Below, in pieces: positions 53,755 through 64,000 of a stretch of DNA of 64,000 nucleotides. The position numbers and the translations under genes are program-made. The stretch lies in assembly GCA_038030265.1 (NCBI GenBank), contig CM075942.1, forward strand, positions 67,708,926-67,772,925. The letters run 5' to 3'. The notes beneath the pieces were generated by a model, which was not told where the DNA came from, did no database searches, and saw nothing but the letters and a program-made list of their open reading frames with translations. Position 1 is the first letter of the stretch, and the number at the start of each line of letters is the position of its first letter. This stretch comes from Corythucha ciliata. Taxonomy: Eukaryota > Arthropoda > Insecta > Hemiptera > Tingidae.

Positions 53755-56290
53755 ATTTTTCCTACACCCAGGGGCGTAGGTACGGGGGGGGGATACATCC
53801 TCCCGCAGAGCTACAAGTATACGAACGAAGGAGCAATAGTACCACAACGAAGAGCCCCATAAAATCTCCAAAAAGTGAGCATTTCACATTGAAGTTAGGT
53901 TTAGCAGATTTTCTGGACTTGAAGCAGCCCGAAAAGGTCCGAGTACGTTCAGCTTTTTCCTTGGACTTCAGACCCAACGCAGTAGTGTACCGAGTTACGG
54001 GAGGGTTCGCCCCGGACCCTCTATCAGACAAAAATCTGTAATATTCGTGGCTATAGCTGCTAAAAAGCGCCAATTCGTGGTCTCGCGATGCAACTTCCAG
54101 AGGCCATTCTTCGAATAAACTGTGGAAATCAACGCAAAAGTGTTGTATTTGGGCAAACCCCGAGGTTAAAGTTGAGAAAAAACGCTATAAAATTGACAAA
54201 TAAAACACGCTTTCAGGTTCAAATTGGACAAAAATGGCAAATTCACAACTGAAATGGCGTAAAATCGCCCATTCGCGTATGAAAAAGGGAATAGGATGCT
54301 GATTAGCCGCAAAATTAGCACAAAACGCTATTTCACAGCTGAAATTGGGAAAAATCGCTAATTTGCAATTTGCAGATATAAAGTTGTGAAAAAACGTTAA
54401 TTTGCGGATACAAAATGAAGAAAATCACTAGTTCGCGGCAAAAATTGAAAAAATCACCAATTAGCGCAGCTAAAATTAAGAAAAACGTTAATTTTCAGTT
54501 CAAATTGGGGAAAAGTGCTAATTCTCAGTTAAAAATGGGAAAAAGTGCTAAGTTGCAGCTTAAATTGAGTCAAACGCCAATTCTCGGTAGGTGATGAACG
54601 GGTTGGAAACGCTAACACGCTGCTAAAATTTAGGAAAAGCGAAAATTCACTGCTAAAATTGAGAAACATATTATCATTTAAAAATGATGATTTTTTGACA
54701 GAAATGGATGGATAGATGTAAATTTTTTGGTTTGCAAAAAAAAAAATACATTTATAATTTAAATTTGCACCTTCTAAAGGCATTTTTGTGGCTAAAATTC
54801 AGAAAAATGGCAAATTCATGCATGGCTATAGTATAGTATTGTTAAAAAATACGCTAATTCACGGTGAGAACTCAAAAGAAGCAATAATCTGTACCTATAA
54901 AAGTATTATAGTTTTGCTAATGCGGTGGTAAAATGTGAAAAACAGCTAATTTGCCGGTAATATTTAGAAAATAAAATAATAAGTGGAATTACTAAGTAAT
55001 TCTACTTATATTATTAGCGAATAAAACATTGTGCAATAGGGCCCTGGTCAAAATTAAGAGAAAGGTAAATTTTAAGCCTAAATATTGATAAAATTGCTAA
55101 TTTGGGGGTAAAAATGGAAAAAATCGCCAATTCACAGCTAAAATTGCGCTAAACGCCAATTTGTGACTGAAAGTGAGAAAATTCGCTAATTCACAGGTTT
55201 GAAAAGCTATACGACGCGTCGCCGCTACAATTAAAAAAAAGCGCCAATTCATGGTTGAAATGAGGAAGTTTCATGGGTCAGAATGCTAAAATAGAGCATA
55301 AATCGTGATCCGTTCGTAGAACAACCCAACAGTTAATAAATACGCAATTTTTGAAGTTTTAGGTCATTTCAAACACGCCAGCTAGCATGTTTGTGTCATA
55401 TGCGCCTTCCGAAAAAAATCCGCCTGTAACGTTGCTGTTGGAGAGCGGTTTGTTGTGTTTCTTTGCCTTATTTTAGTTATTTTCTACTAGAGCTCTCCGA
55501 TAATAAAATAATGGAGGATAAATAGATGGGCTATTTAGAGGCATGAAAAGGACAGAGAATACAACGGATATTACGTAGCGGAAAATGTTCGTTTTGGCGG
55601 GATTTCAAATATGCCAACTTTTGTTAAGAAAAAAAAAATATTTCCGAAGGGTTTTAAATTTTTATTTATCTATTTACATGGAAAGATTGATATGCCTAAT
55701 CGAAAAAAAAATATTTTTGGAAAATGTGAAACTTCCTCATTGAGAACAATTCTAATTTGCGCCAAAAACTGGATATACGCCAATTTGCGGATTCTGAAGG
55801 CAACTTATCAGGCTGAAATTGAAAAAAAAAAAGCGTCAATTTATGGCAATAGGCGAAGAAACCGCTAATTCGCGAGTAAACTGAGAAAAATCGCTCATGC
55901 ATTGCGTATGGTGAACCAAAAAATCCTAATTAGTGAAAAATCCCCCTATTTTGCGGCTAACATTGTGGAAAACTCTTAAGAAAAACGTTAATTTCCAGTT
56001 AAAACTGAGAAAAGTGCTAATCCCCTGGTAAAGAAAAATTAAAAAATCGGTAATATGCTGCTAAAATTGAGGAAAACTCCAAAACTCGTGGATAATTATG
56101 AAACATCGCTCAAGGGATAATACGATACTTTGCTCCTAAAGTTGAGAAAATGCGCGAATTCATGGCTATGGGAGGGGTGGGGCAAAACCGCTAATCTGCG
56201 GCTGAAATTGAGAAGAACGATACACTCGGCCAAAAAAGCGCTAATTTGCGGGTAGAGTCCAAAAATCGCCCCTAACTGAAAGATTGATAC
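53755..56290 (-). repeat. Large duplicated block, copy 1: ~270-bp leader plus reversed 29-bp field
   Basis: The leader 53765-54030 (GGCGTAGGTACGGGGG, GAGCTACAAGTATACGAACG, CCCGAAAAGGTCC, CCTTGGACTTCAGACCC) recurs at 60965-61230. It is followed by the 29-bp field in reverse orientation, with the same order of landmarks as after the second leader: GTCTCGCGATGCAACTTCC, GCAAAAGTGTTGT, CGCTTTCAGGTT, GGTGAACCAAAAAA. Both are copies of one ancestral segment of about 2.5 kb. Confidence 0.82.
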
Positions 56291-56984
56291 CATGATGAGG
56301 CCGGCAAGATGTCCAGATTCAAGAGTGTGCTTGCTGGGTGGAATGAGGACTAAAATGTGACCATTCTGATTTTCAGAATGAAATGCACTAAAAAAAACGA
56401 ACTCAGCTCGCTAGTGCGGTAGAAGGGGTTCCTTGGTCCCAATCCTGCAGGTCGTACGCCCTTATGCGGTAATTCGACTAGTCGCAAATTCGGCCACAAC
56501 CAAATCGGTAGATTCATCCAGTTTATGGTGGTACAGAGTGCCCTACAATAATCAATCGCGATTAACGAGGTATTCCTTTACTCGGAGAGGACAGAACTTA
56601 CCTACGAATCGTAGGGCCGGTAGAGGTAGAATTTAAATTAAGAGAAAACCTTTCCAGTAAATGTTCTCTGCGAGGAAGACGAAATGGCCCTTTCGGGGAG
56701 CCTTAGTACGCTGAGTTTGACTTACATCAAGTCGTACAGCCAAAAGTCCCGTAGACAAAAGTGAGGAGAAACATTGAGCATTTCCGGCAGCAACTCACAC
56801 GGGACGGGAGAGGCGTTGGCTCCGGGCAAGAACTGACTGTTGAGGCAGTAGGTATTCTAAGAAACAAAAAATTGGACTCTGGCCTCCCCCCCCCTTCTCT
56901 TTCAACGCCACTTTCACTCATCAAATGATAAACCAAATATTTTCATAACAAAAAAAAAATATGACTACCGCTCCTACGGTTACA
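56291..56984. other. Mostly unique sequence with a relic of the satellite-element end
   Basis: Contains TTTCAGAATGAAATGCAC at 56371-56388, then TAAAA: the terminal motif of the satellite-bearing repeat, without the rest of that element. Otherwise no motif and no frame longer than about 70 residues; a C run is at 56886-56895. Confidence 0.5.
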
Positions 56985-58500
56985 AGATTAGAGCTTCTTC
57001 TCAGTTCTAGCCGTGAATCAGTGCTTTTTTTTGTTTTACCTGTAGCCATGAATTTACCGTTTTTCTCAATTTTAGCCGTCAGAAGGCGGGCATATGAATT
57101 AGAAATAATAACAAACTCGCTAGAATTTGTGATTTTACTCCGATTTAGCCGCAAATTAGCGCTTTTTCTCAATTTTAGCAGCGTTTCAAACCTGTGAATT
57201 CCAGAATTTTTTCAATTTTAAGCGCATACTTAAATTATAAATTTAACACACTTTATCCACGAATTTGTAATTTTCCTCATTTTTAGCCGCGAATTGTCGT
57301 TTTCCTCAATTTTTAGCTAGGAATAGTATTTTTTCCCAATTCGAGCGGCTGGAAACTAGTTTTTCTTTTTTTATGCCGGGCTAATTAGTGAATTTTTCAA
57401 CATTATAGCTGCATTTTTCCCCCCCATTTTTTAGTTCCACATTGTCATTTTTTCATTCAATTCTTGATAAATAGAGTTGCGTTATTTGTTTAGTTTTAGC
57501 CTCGAACGAAAGCTACGTATCTACGTTTATTCATTCATTCATTTTTTTGCCGCGGGTTAGCGTTTTTTTCTCAATTTTAGCAGCGCAGTAACGTTTCTAT
57601 CTCTTGCATTAGCTATTTTTCTTCATTTTAGCCATGAATTAGCGTTTTCCTAATTTTCAGCTGCAGATTTAATCCAATGGGTCACCATTTTTACTAAAGC
57701 GAATTCGCACTTTTTCACAATTTCAGCTGAAAATTCGTTTTTTTTTTTAATTTTAGCCGCGCTAATTAGTGATTTTTTAAATTTTTGCAGCTAGATTTTA
57801 GCCCTGCAAAAACTTTTTTTTTCTACTATCTGCTATGGGTTAACGCTGTTTTTCAGCTTGGCCCTCAAATCTTTCAGAAGCTACGGATTTGCGTCTTCTC
57901 AATGTCAGCCACGAATTAGTGATTGTCTTCATTTGTATCCGTGATTGTAAAGTTTATCCGTGAATTAGTGATTTTTCTCAATTGCAGCTGTGAAATTAAA
58001 TAGCGTTTTTTGCTAATTTTGCCGGAAACTAGCGTCTATTCTCTGTTTTATGTGCGATTTTTCGCAATTTCAGTTATGAATTTGTCATTTTTACCCAATT
58101 TAGCGTTGTTTTTGTCAATGTTGGTCGCAATTTTTTCTTACTCGTACAGCCTTGTACAAGTAACAGTGAAAGTACAGTGTTTTCTCAATTTTAGCCGCCC
58201 CAAGAAAACAACGCTTTTGAGTTGACTACTACACATTAGATGTGGAATTGCCGCCATGCACCGTGAATCGACGATTTTTTCTCAATTTTGATCTAGAAAG
58301 TTGCATCGTGCGACCACGAATCAGCGCTTTTTCGTAGTTATAGCCACGAATTTAGCGTTTTTTCCTAGGGGTTTTTGCCCCGTTAGCTAGTTGCAAATTG
58401 CCGATCAGTACATTAGTGCGTTTAAGGACCTAACGAAACTGGAGACGGTGTACTTTCTCTCTATTTTAGCCACGAGTCTTCCTCAAGAAGGCGAGAATTT
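56985..58500 (+). repeat. 29-bp repeat field, plus orientation, degenerate
   Basis: Units such as CTCAATTTTAGCCGTCAG, CGCAAATTAGCGCTTTTTC and GCCATGAATTAGCGTTTTCC, about 29 bp apart but more eroded than elsewhere. It fades near 58500. Short frames are chance. Confidence 0.78.
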
Positions 58501-59926
58501 TCTGTATCTGAGCCATCAAAAAAGCACACTTTGCTGATATCACTTTTAACGTTATATTTCTCCACGTCCGAAATGGTCTGGAATTCGTAGAAAGGAGCCA
58601 GAGCACTGTCCAACCTTTTCACGTACGTACATTCAAGTACATAAAACCTAAAATTCCTTATTTTTACGTACTAAGCCTTTCGGGGGAGCCCGGGGTGGTC
58701 CACCCCCCTCTTCACTCCCGTGGTACGCTACTGTGAAGAACTTTTTCATTGTAACTGGTCTCGTTCGATAGGTTTTATGGTTATTAATCCGATAATAAGC
58801 GCCTGCTTGAGGCATTTGCCTTCAGCGCCCAGCTAAATTATCGAAATTCTCTGACTCTGGCTCAAACACTGGTGTTTGGCCTTAGACGTGAAGCAATAAT
58901 GCTGATGAGGGTCACCGCGGGAATGGGCCCGAAATGCATTCATTAGAAAACACCACGGCTGTATTGTTCAATAATGTTTATGGTCTACAAAATCAATGTC
59001 TCGTGACCAATCTGATGGAAAAAACGCACAATTTAGACTGAAAATTCCCAGTATAACCACATCGCTCTCTGAATTCCCATCCCGGAGAGGAGAGAACGCC
59101 AGCAGTCAAATAGCCAGTGCCTTTCAGTGCCCCTCATGATTTAGCTGTTGAACATTTCTTTTCAAGAACCAAATAGCTTGTGTTTGTGGGGGGGGGGGTT
59201 GCCTTTAAATACCAACAGTAGAGATAATGAATGAGTACAGCCAATACAGAGTCACAAACTAAACGTATCCCGGCGGCAATGATTCTCACAGCTCAACGGT
59301 CGTGCATGTTGTTGCCGAACTTATCACAATCATGACTAAGATAGAATCCACAGTCCATTCTTATAGAAATATTTATTCATTTATTTATTTCATTACAGTC
59401 TAAAATTACTTGCGTTGTTTACCACCGTTCAGTCATTCTTACAGCTATTCTTTGGACATTCTTTTTATTTAATAATGATAAATTAAGAATTACAATAATG
59501 AATTTTTGGCTTTTTATTAATTATTTTAGAAAAGGAAAAGTTAAACATTTGCAGATTTTCACGAAGATCACAATCAACAAGTACAATAATTGGTTAAAAA
59601 ACAATATTAGTTTTTAGTGTTAATTAAATTAACTGGGACGCAATAAATACTGACAAATCACATGGGTAGGGGGTAAATTTCGACAGATATTAGAGCCTCA
59701 GTCTCAACATTTTAACAGTATTTTGATTATCACTATCATAAAGAGAATAAAAAACACTCTAAAATGGAACATCATTAAAATCGGCTTAGTTTGATTAAAT
59801 ATATCGAGTAAAATTGAGGAAAAATCGTGAGAATTCCAACTTGAAATTGAATAGCGCAGCTCTATAGTTTCGAAGGTAACAAAAGCCCAAGCATTATAAG
59901 AAGATTTCGGGGGTCTTTTTATAACT
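58501..59926. other. Probable intergenic or 3' flanking DNA of the CAP gene
   Basis: No coding signal. A G run is at 59189-59198, and there are AT-rich stretches with several TTTATT (AATAAA on the minus strand) near 59365-59385 and 59465 that could serve as distant polyadenylation signals for the minus-strand gene. None is close enough to its stop to be assigned with confidence. Confidence 0.45.
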
Positions 59927-60603
59927 TCACAAAGGCCTAAAAACGTTGTTCTTGAATTGTCCAACGATGTTACCCTGCGGGCGATAATTCGCCACAATGT
60001 AGACGTTACCCTGTTTACCTCTCGCTCGACCGACACCAATCTCTTTCGTGTCCTTCCATAGCATTTGAGTAAAATTGGCTGCGATTAAACAAAAAAAAAA
60101 TGTTTAAATTACAACTTTCTATTATAATTTTATGGTAGTGAAACTCACGAGATTTTAATGCGCGAGGCTCTTGGTGATAATTGAAATATCGTACTTCGTT
60201 GTACCAACTGAGGCAGGCGTCTTTGGCCGATGCCACGCTCGTTCCCCATAGACAAAATAGATTTTCACCGAACTGTGAGTCTTGTCGATGTTCGAGTTTA
60301 TTGAATTTGGTTAGAGTGTCGGCCCAGTCTTGAGCGTATTTAGAGAGCTGTAATTGAAAATAGATGGAGTTTTTACAATGTTGAAGGACTTGGAATGAGC
60401 GGAGGTGGGGGGGGGGACTTGAGACGTGGACTAACATCTTCGGCGAGTTTCAAGGGGGGTACACCGTGCCGTTTTCTGTACTCATTGTGTATCCTCAGCA
60501 TGCTTTTTTGGAACTCTTCATCGTTTGTAATTGCCTTTGAGCGCTCATTTTCACCGAATCCCCTTTGAACAAAAAATAAATAAAAAATAAGCTTTTTAAA
60601 CAA
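59927..60603 (-). CDS. CAP-domain protein, GAPR-1-like (three coding exons)
   Basis: The only cellular gene recognised. Coding exons: 60603-60436, 60347-60149, 60078-59927. Introns of 88 and 70 bp have GT...AG ends (GTTAGT/TTACAG and GTGAGT/ATCGCAG). Spliced length is 519 bases, 172 residues. CAP signatures: RIHNEYRKRHGVPPLKL (37-53), FGENL (82-86), WYNEVRYFNY (104-113), FTQMLWKDTKEIGVG (125-139) and YIVANYRPQGNIVGQF (149-164). Size and lack of extra domains match GAPR-1/GLIPR2 proteins, which associate with membranes. Of the four cavity residues of that family, His76, Glu84 and Glu107 are kept, but the second His is Asn124. MFKKLIFYLFF at the start could be a short signal peptide. Equally, GGGATTCGG may follow a splice acceptor (TTGTTCAAAG), so exon 1 could begin near 60549 with more exons upstream. 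Confidence 0.83.
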
Positions 60604-60959
60604 CTAATTATAAACAATTTGGTGGATTTTGCGTGCTGAAAACCCAGTTTCTATGGTTTTTGCCTCACAAACGAATTTCGTACATTTGGCACACTAAAAA
60701 CCCTGCGCGCGGTTTTTAGCACACTAAAAACCTTTTTTTTTTTTTTTGGATCGCAAAAAAAAAACATTCTAGCAATCAGGCATGCAAAAACATCAATTTT
60801 GCGAGGTTAGCGCCCTAGAACAAACCATTATCGCAGGTCTGGCTCACTAAATAAATAACTTAACGGATCTTGCTTGAAAGACAAATTTCCCGAATTTGTC
60901 CTCACTCAAACAACAATTTCACAGATTCGGCGCACTCAAAGCTGTTTTCACAGGCCCAG
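60604..60959. other. Upstream flank of the CAP gene; low-complexity
   Basis: AT-rich, with GCACACTAAAAACC-type repeats (60685-60735), a T run and an A run. A promoter or upstream exon could be here, but no motif decides it. Confidence 0.4.
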
Positions 60960-63310
60960 AGCAGAGGCGTAGGTACGGGGGTGATATGGGGGATAGATCA
61001 CCCCCCCCCCCCACACACAGAGCTACAAGTATGCGAACGAAGGGGCACTAGTAACCAACGCTCTAAAGAGCCTCATAAAATCTTCAAAAATGAGCGTTTC
61101 TCGTTGAAGTTACGTTTAACAGATTTTCTCGATTTCAAGCATCCCGAAAAGGTCCACGTACGTCCATGCTTCCTTGGACTTCAGACCCCACGAAGTAGCG
61201 TACCGAGGTAGGGGCCAGGGAGACACCTGAGAACCTTAAGTACCGAAATAATATGAGGATTTTTAGGTTATCCATGGATGTAGATATTATGTGAAGAGGT
61301 CAGACGGTACGGCAGCGATTTGGCTACTTTCTACAAATTCCTGTTTATCCGACCTGGAGAATATAACGTTGCAAGCGATATCAGCAGAGACTGTGGGCCG
61401 AATATTCGATTGAGCCCCCAAAATCGCGATTCTGGAGGCTCAAATTGAGAAAATTCACGATATCTTGAGGAAAATTCGCGGCTAAAAAGAGAAAATACGG
61501 CAATTTTCAACTTGCTGACGCAGCAAAACATTGAAAAATCGCTAATATTCGCGTCTACACCTGCGAAACTGCGCTTATTCGTGGTCTCGCGATGCAACTT
61601 CCAGAATAAAATTGAGCAAAAATCGTTGATTCGCGGTGCATGGAGGTCACTCTACGAATAAATTGTGAAAATCAAGGCAAAAGTGTTGTTTTTGGGCCAA
61701 CCCCGCGGTTAAAATTGAGAAAACACGCTATATTATTGACAAAAAAAAAAAAAATACGCTTTCAGGTTAAAATTGGACAAAAATGGCAGATTCACAACTG
61801 AAATTGCGCAAAATCGCCCTTTCTCGAATAAAAAAAGGGAATAGATGATAAATCGTCGCAAAATTAGCGTAACACGCTATTCCACAGCTGAAATTGGGAA
61901 ATCGCTAATTTGCAAATTGGCGGATATTGGTGAGCAATAACGTTAATTCGCTGATTCAAATTAAGAAAATGACTAATTCGCGGCTACAATTGAAAAAAAT
62001 CGCTAATGAGCGCAGCTAAATTTGATAAAAACGCTAATTTTCAGTTCAAATAAGGGGAAAATTGCTAATTCACAGCTAAAAATGGAAAAAATGGCTAATT
62101 TGCAGCTTTAAATTGAGTAAAACGCCAATTCTTGGCAAATGTTGAGAGAAGTCGGTGATGCACGGGTTGGAAAACGCTACGGCAGCAAAAATTTAGAAAA
62201 AGCGCCAATTCCCTTCTAAAATTCAGGAACATCGCTAATTTTCGTATAAATTGTGGTGAAATTTTTAATTTAAATTACGCGCCTTATTTACGCCATAATC
62301 TGAAGGCAACTTTGTGGCTAAAATTCAGAAAAACCGCACATTCATGCACGGCTATAAGTAAAAACAACCCTGATTCACGGGCTAGAACTGAAAAGAAGCA
62401 ATTAGCTGTACCTAAAAGTAATATAAAATTGCTAATGCGGTGCTAAAATGTAAAAAAAAAAAAACGCTAATTTACGGGTAATATTTAGAAAATAAATAAT
62501 TAGTCTGGCCAAAATTAAGAGATTTTAAAAGTGTCTAATGCGCGGGTAAAACTGAGGAAAATCGCTCATACATAGCATATGGTGAACCAAAAATTCCAAA
62601 TTTGTGAAAAGCTCTCTATTTCGCGGCTAATATTGAGGAAAACACTTAAGAAAAACTCTAATTTTCAGCTAAAACTGAGAAAATTGCTAATCCCCTGCTA
62701 AGAAATTGTGAAATATTCTAATATGCTTCAAAACTGAATAAATGCGCCATTCGCGGCTTCTGAAAGCAACTCATGAGGCAGAAATTGAGAAAAAGCGCGA
62801 ATTCACGGCAATGGGTGAAAAAACTGCTAATGCGCGGGTAAAACTGAGAAAAATCGCTCATGCATAGCATATGGCGAACCAAAAAATTCTTAATTTGTGA
62901 AAAGCCCTTTATTTCGCGGCTAATCTTGAGGAAAACATTTAATAAAAATTCTAATTTTCAGCTAAAACTGAGAAAAGTGCTAATTCCCTGCTAATAGAAG
63001 TGAATAAAAATCGCTAATTTGCTGCTAAAATTGAGGAAACCTCCAAAACTCCTGGAAAATTAAGAAACTCGCTCACGGGATAAAAACTCTACTTTGCTGC
63101 TAAAGTCGAGAAAAAGCGCAAATTCATAGTTATGGAAGAGGGGACAAAACTGCTAATCCGCGGTTGAAATTGAGAAGAAGGATAAACGCTATTCGGCCTA
63201 AATAAGCGCTGATTTGCGGGTAAAGTTGACAAAAAGCACTCATTTATGGCTAAAATTGATAAATTCTCGGCTTAAACTGGTCATAAAGCGCTAATTGGCG
63301 GATAGAAAAG
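60960..63310 (-). repeat. Large duplicated block, copy 2
   Basis: Leader 60965-61230 then the reversed 29-bp field, parallel to 53755-56290. Within it a ~300-bp segment is doubled: GCTCATACATAGCATATGG near 62563 and GCTCATGCATAGCATATGG near 62859, each followed by the same landmarks (TATTTCGCGGCTAAT, TTTTCAGCTAAAACTGAGA). Confidence 0.82.
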
Positions 63311-63321
63311 GTGAAAGGTGA

Positions 63322-63460
63322 GGAGCCTTATTCACTAACTTTTTTCATCATTGCTTTTTTCAAAAATCATATGCTTCCGTTCAGTTTTCTTAATTTCATG
63401 AATGAAATTTCAATGTTTCTATTAAAGCAAGGTTTCTACTTCGTTAGAGAATAAGGCCCC
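63322..63460. mobile_element. Small inverted-repeat element (MITE-like)
   Basis: Left end GGAGCCTTATTCACTAAC pairs with right end GTTAGAGAATAAGGCCCC (18 bp, two mismatches). About 139 bp, non-coding. No clear target duplication, so the superfamily is open. Confidence 0.6.
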
Positions 63461-64000
63461 AGGTTTGTTATCAGTTGCTAAATAAATTCCTTTTGGAGTT
63501 CCTATCTGATTCATGTAATTCGTAGCGTTTAACGAACTTACAAGTTTAAAAAAATGATGTAAGCCTTAGAAATCGTTGGAAAAATTGATTTTCGGACTAT
63601 GGTTTTTACATATGGTGATTTCGGTCGCAAATGAGGTCTACTTTCACCCAAATTTTTTTGTCACACATATCCCCTTCCACCCTGTACCCTGTATTATCCT
63701 TCAATTTTAGAGTTATTTAACTACTAGTTCGAGAGCTAGCGACAGTCCCATTCAACCGGAAGAACATAGTCATTAAAGGAGCGCAAAATGATGGCATTTG
63801 ATCCCTTATTTACGAGTTCGGAAGTCTGTCATGCTGTATCTGGGGCCTAAGGATTTTATAGCTAATTGAATTCCTTAATTTGGGACTTGAATTTAACCAG
63901 AAGAACATAGTCCAGAAACTAGTCTAATTTGAAAGGTTTTATGGAGCTGATTACGAATATGATCATCTGCCGCCGTCTGCCTGAGGCATTTGCACTCTGT
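63461..64000. repeat. Dispersed repeat end copy 2 (63560-63700), then unique sequence
   Basis: 63575-63700 parallels 53520-53645 (TTGATTTTCGGACTATGG, GCAAATGAGGTCTAC, CACCCTGTA). The rest shows nothing recognisable. Confidence 0.5.

Overview
The window is eukaryotic and almost certainly from an arthropod genome, most plausibly an insect. It is AT-rich and shows spliced GT-AG introns of about 70-90 bp. Its mobile elements are types typical of insect genomes: a DDD-type Tc1/mariner element, a CsRn1-like Ty3/Gypsy element with a tRNA-Trp-type primer site, Ty1/Copia, RNase H-bearing I-group LINEs and a CR1/Jockey-group LINE. A hemipteran would fit, but nothing seen here proves the order. There are no bacterial operons and no CRISPR.

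Only one ordinary cellular gene is supported: a three-exon minus-strand CAP/GAPR-1-like gene at 59927-60603. Nearly everything else is nested transposons and satellite-like DNA, as expected of heterochromatin or a piRNA-cluster-like locus.

Layout. 1-3.8 kb: two decayed plus-strand LINEs. 3.8-4.5 kb: a 20-bp minisatellite. 4.5-10.6 kb: a minus-strand I-group LINE whose reverse transcriptase is split by a mariner-like transposon (6403-9207). That transposon has a TA target duplication, inverted repeats of about 646 bp and an apparently intact 355-residue transposase with one intron. 10.7-12.7 kb: a ~296-bp satellite with a three-unit higher-order repeat. 13.1-14.7 kb: the 3' half of a LINE, followed by the 20-bp minisatellite in inverted orientation (14.7-15.8 kb). 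16.4-20.3 kb: a minus-strand Ty3/Gypsy element with frameshifts. 20.3-23.7 kb: featureless. 23.7-27.3 kb: a degenerate ~29-bp repeat field. 27.3-30.2 kb: featureless.

30.2-31.0 kb: a tRNA-derived SINE remnant and a 141-bp MITE. 31.0-37.4 kb: a plus-strand Copia element split by a minus-strand LINE (32757-34878) and ending in a 195-bp LTR with a primer-site-like motif after it. 37.4-41.6 kb: an inverted copy of the 10.7-12.7 kb repeat family, split by a fold-back mariner-type element (37554-40833). 41.6-43.4 kb: the 29-bp repeat plus a three-copy 531-bp tandem repeat. 44.9-46.6 kb: a second, internally deleted Gypsy element. 46.9-50.5 kb: a minus-strand CR1/Jockey-group LINE with endonuclease and reverse transcriptase. 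50.5-51.35 kb: a third copy of the satellite-bearing repeat. 51.35-52.4 kb: another ~30-bp repeat field. 52.7 kb: a second 141-bp MITE. 53.7-56.3 and 60.9-63.3 kb: two copies of one large duplicated repeat block. 57-58.5 kb: more 29-bp repeat.

The order of events can be partly read from the nesting. The LINE at 4.5-10.6 kb predates the mariner insertion inside it, because removing the mariner rejoins the LINE frame exactly. The Copia predates the LINE inside it, with a 9-bp target duplication. The satellite-bearing repeat predates the fold-back element in its AT microsatellite. All statements about family come from reading the translated sequence; no database search was run.
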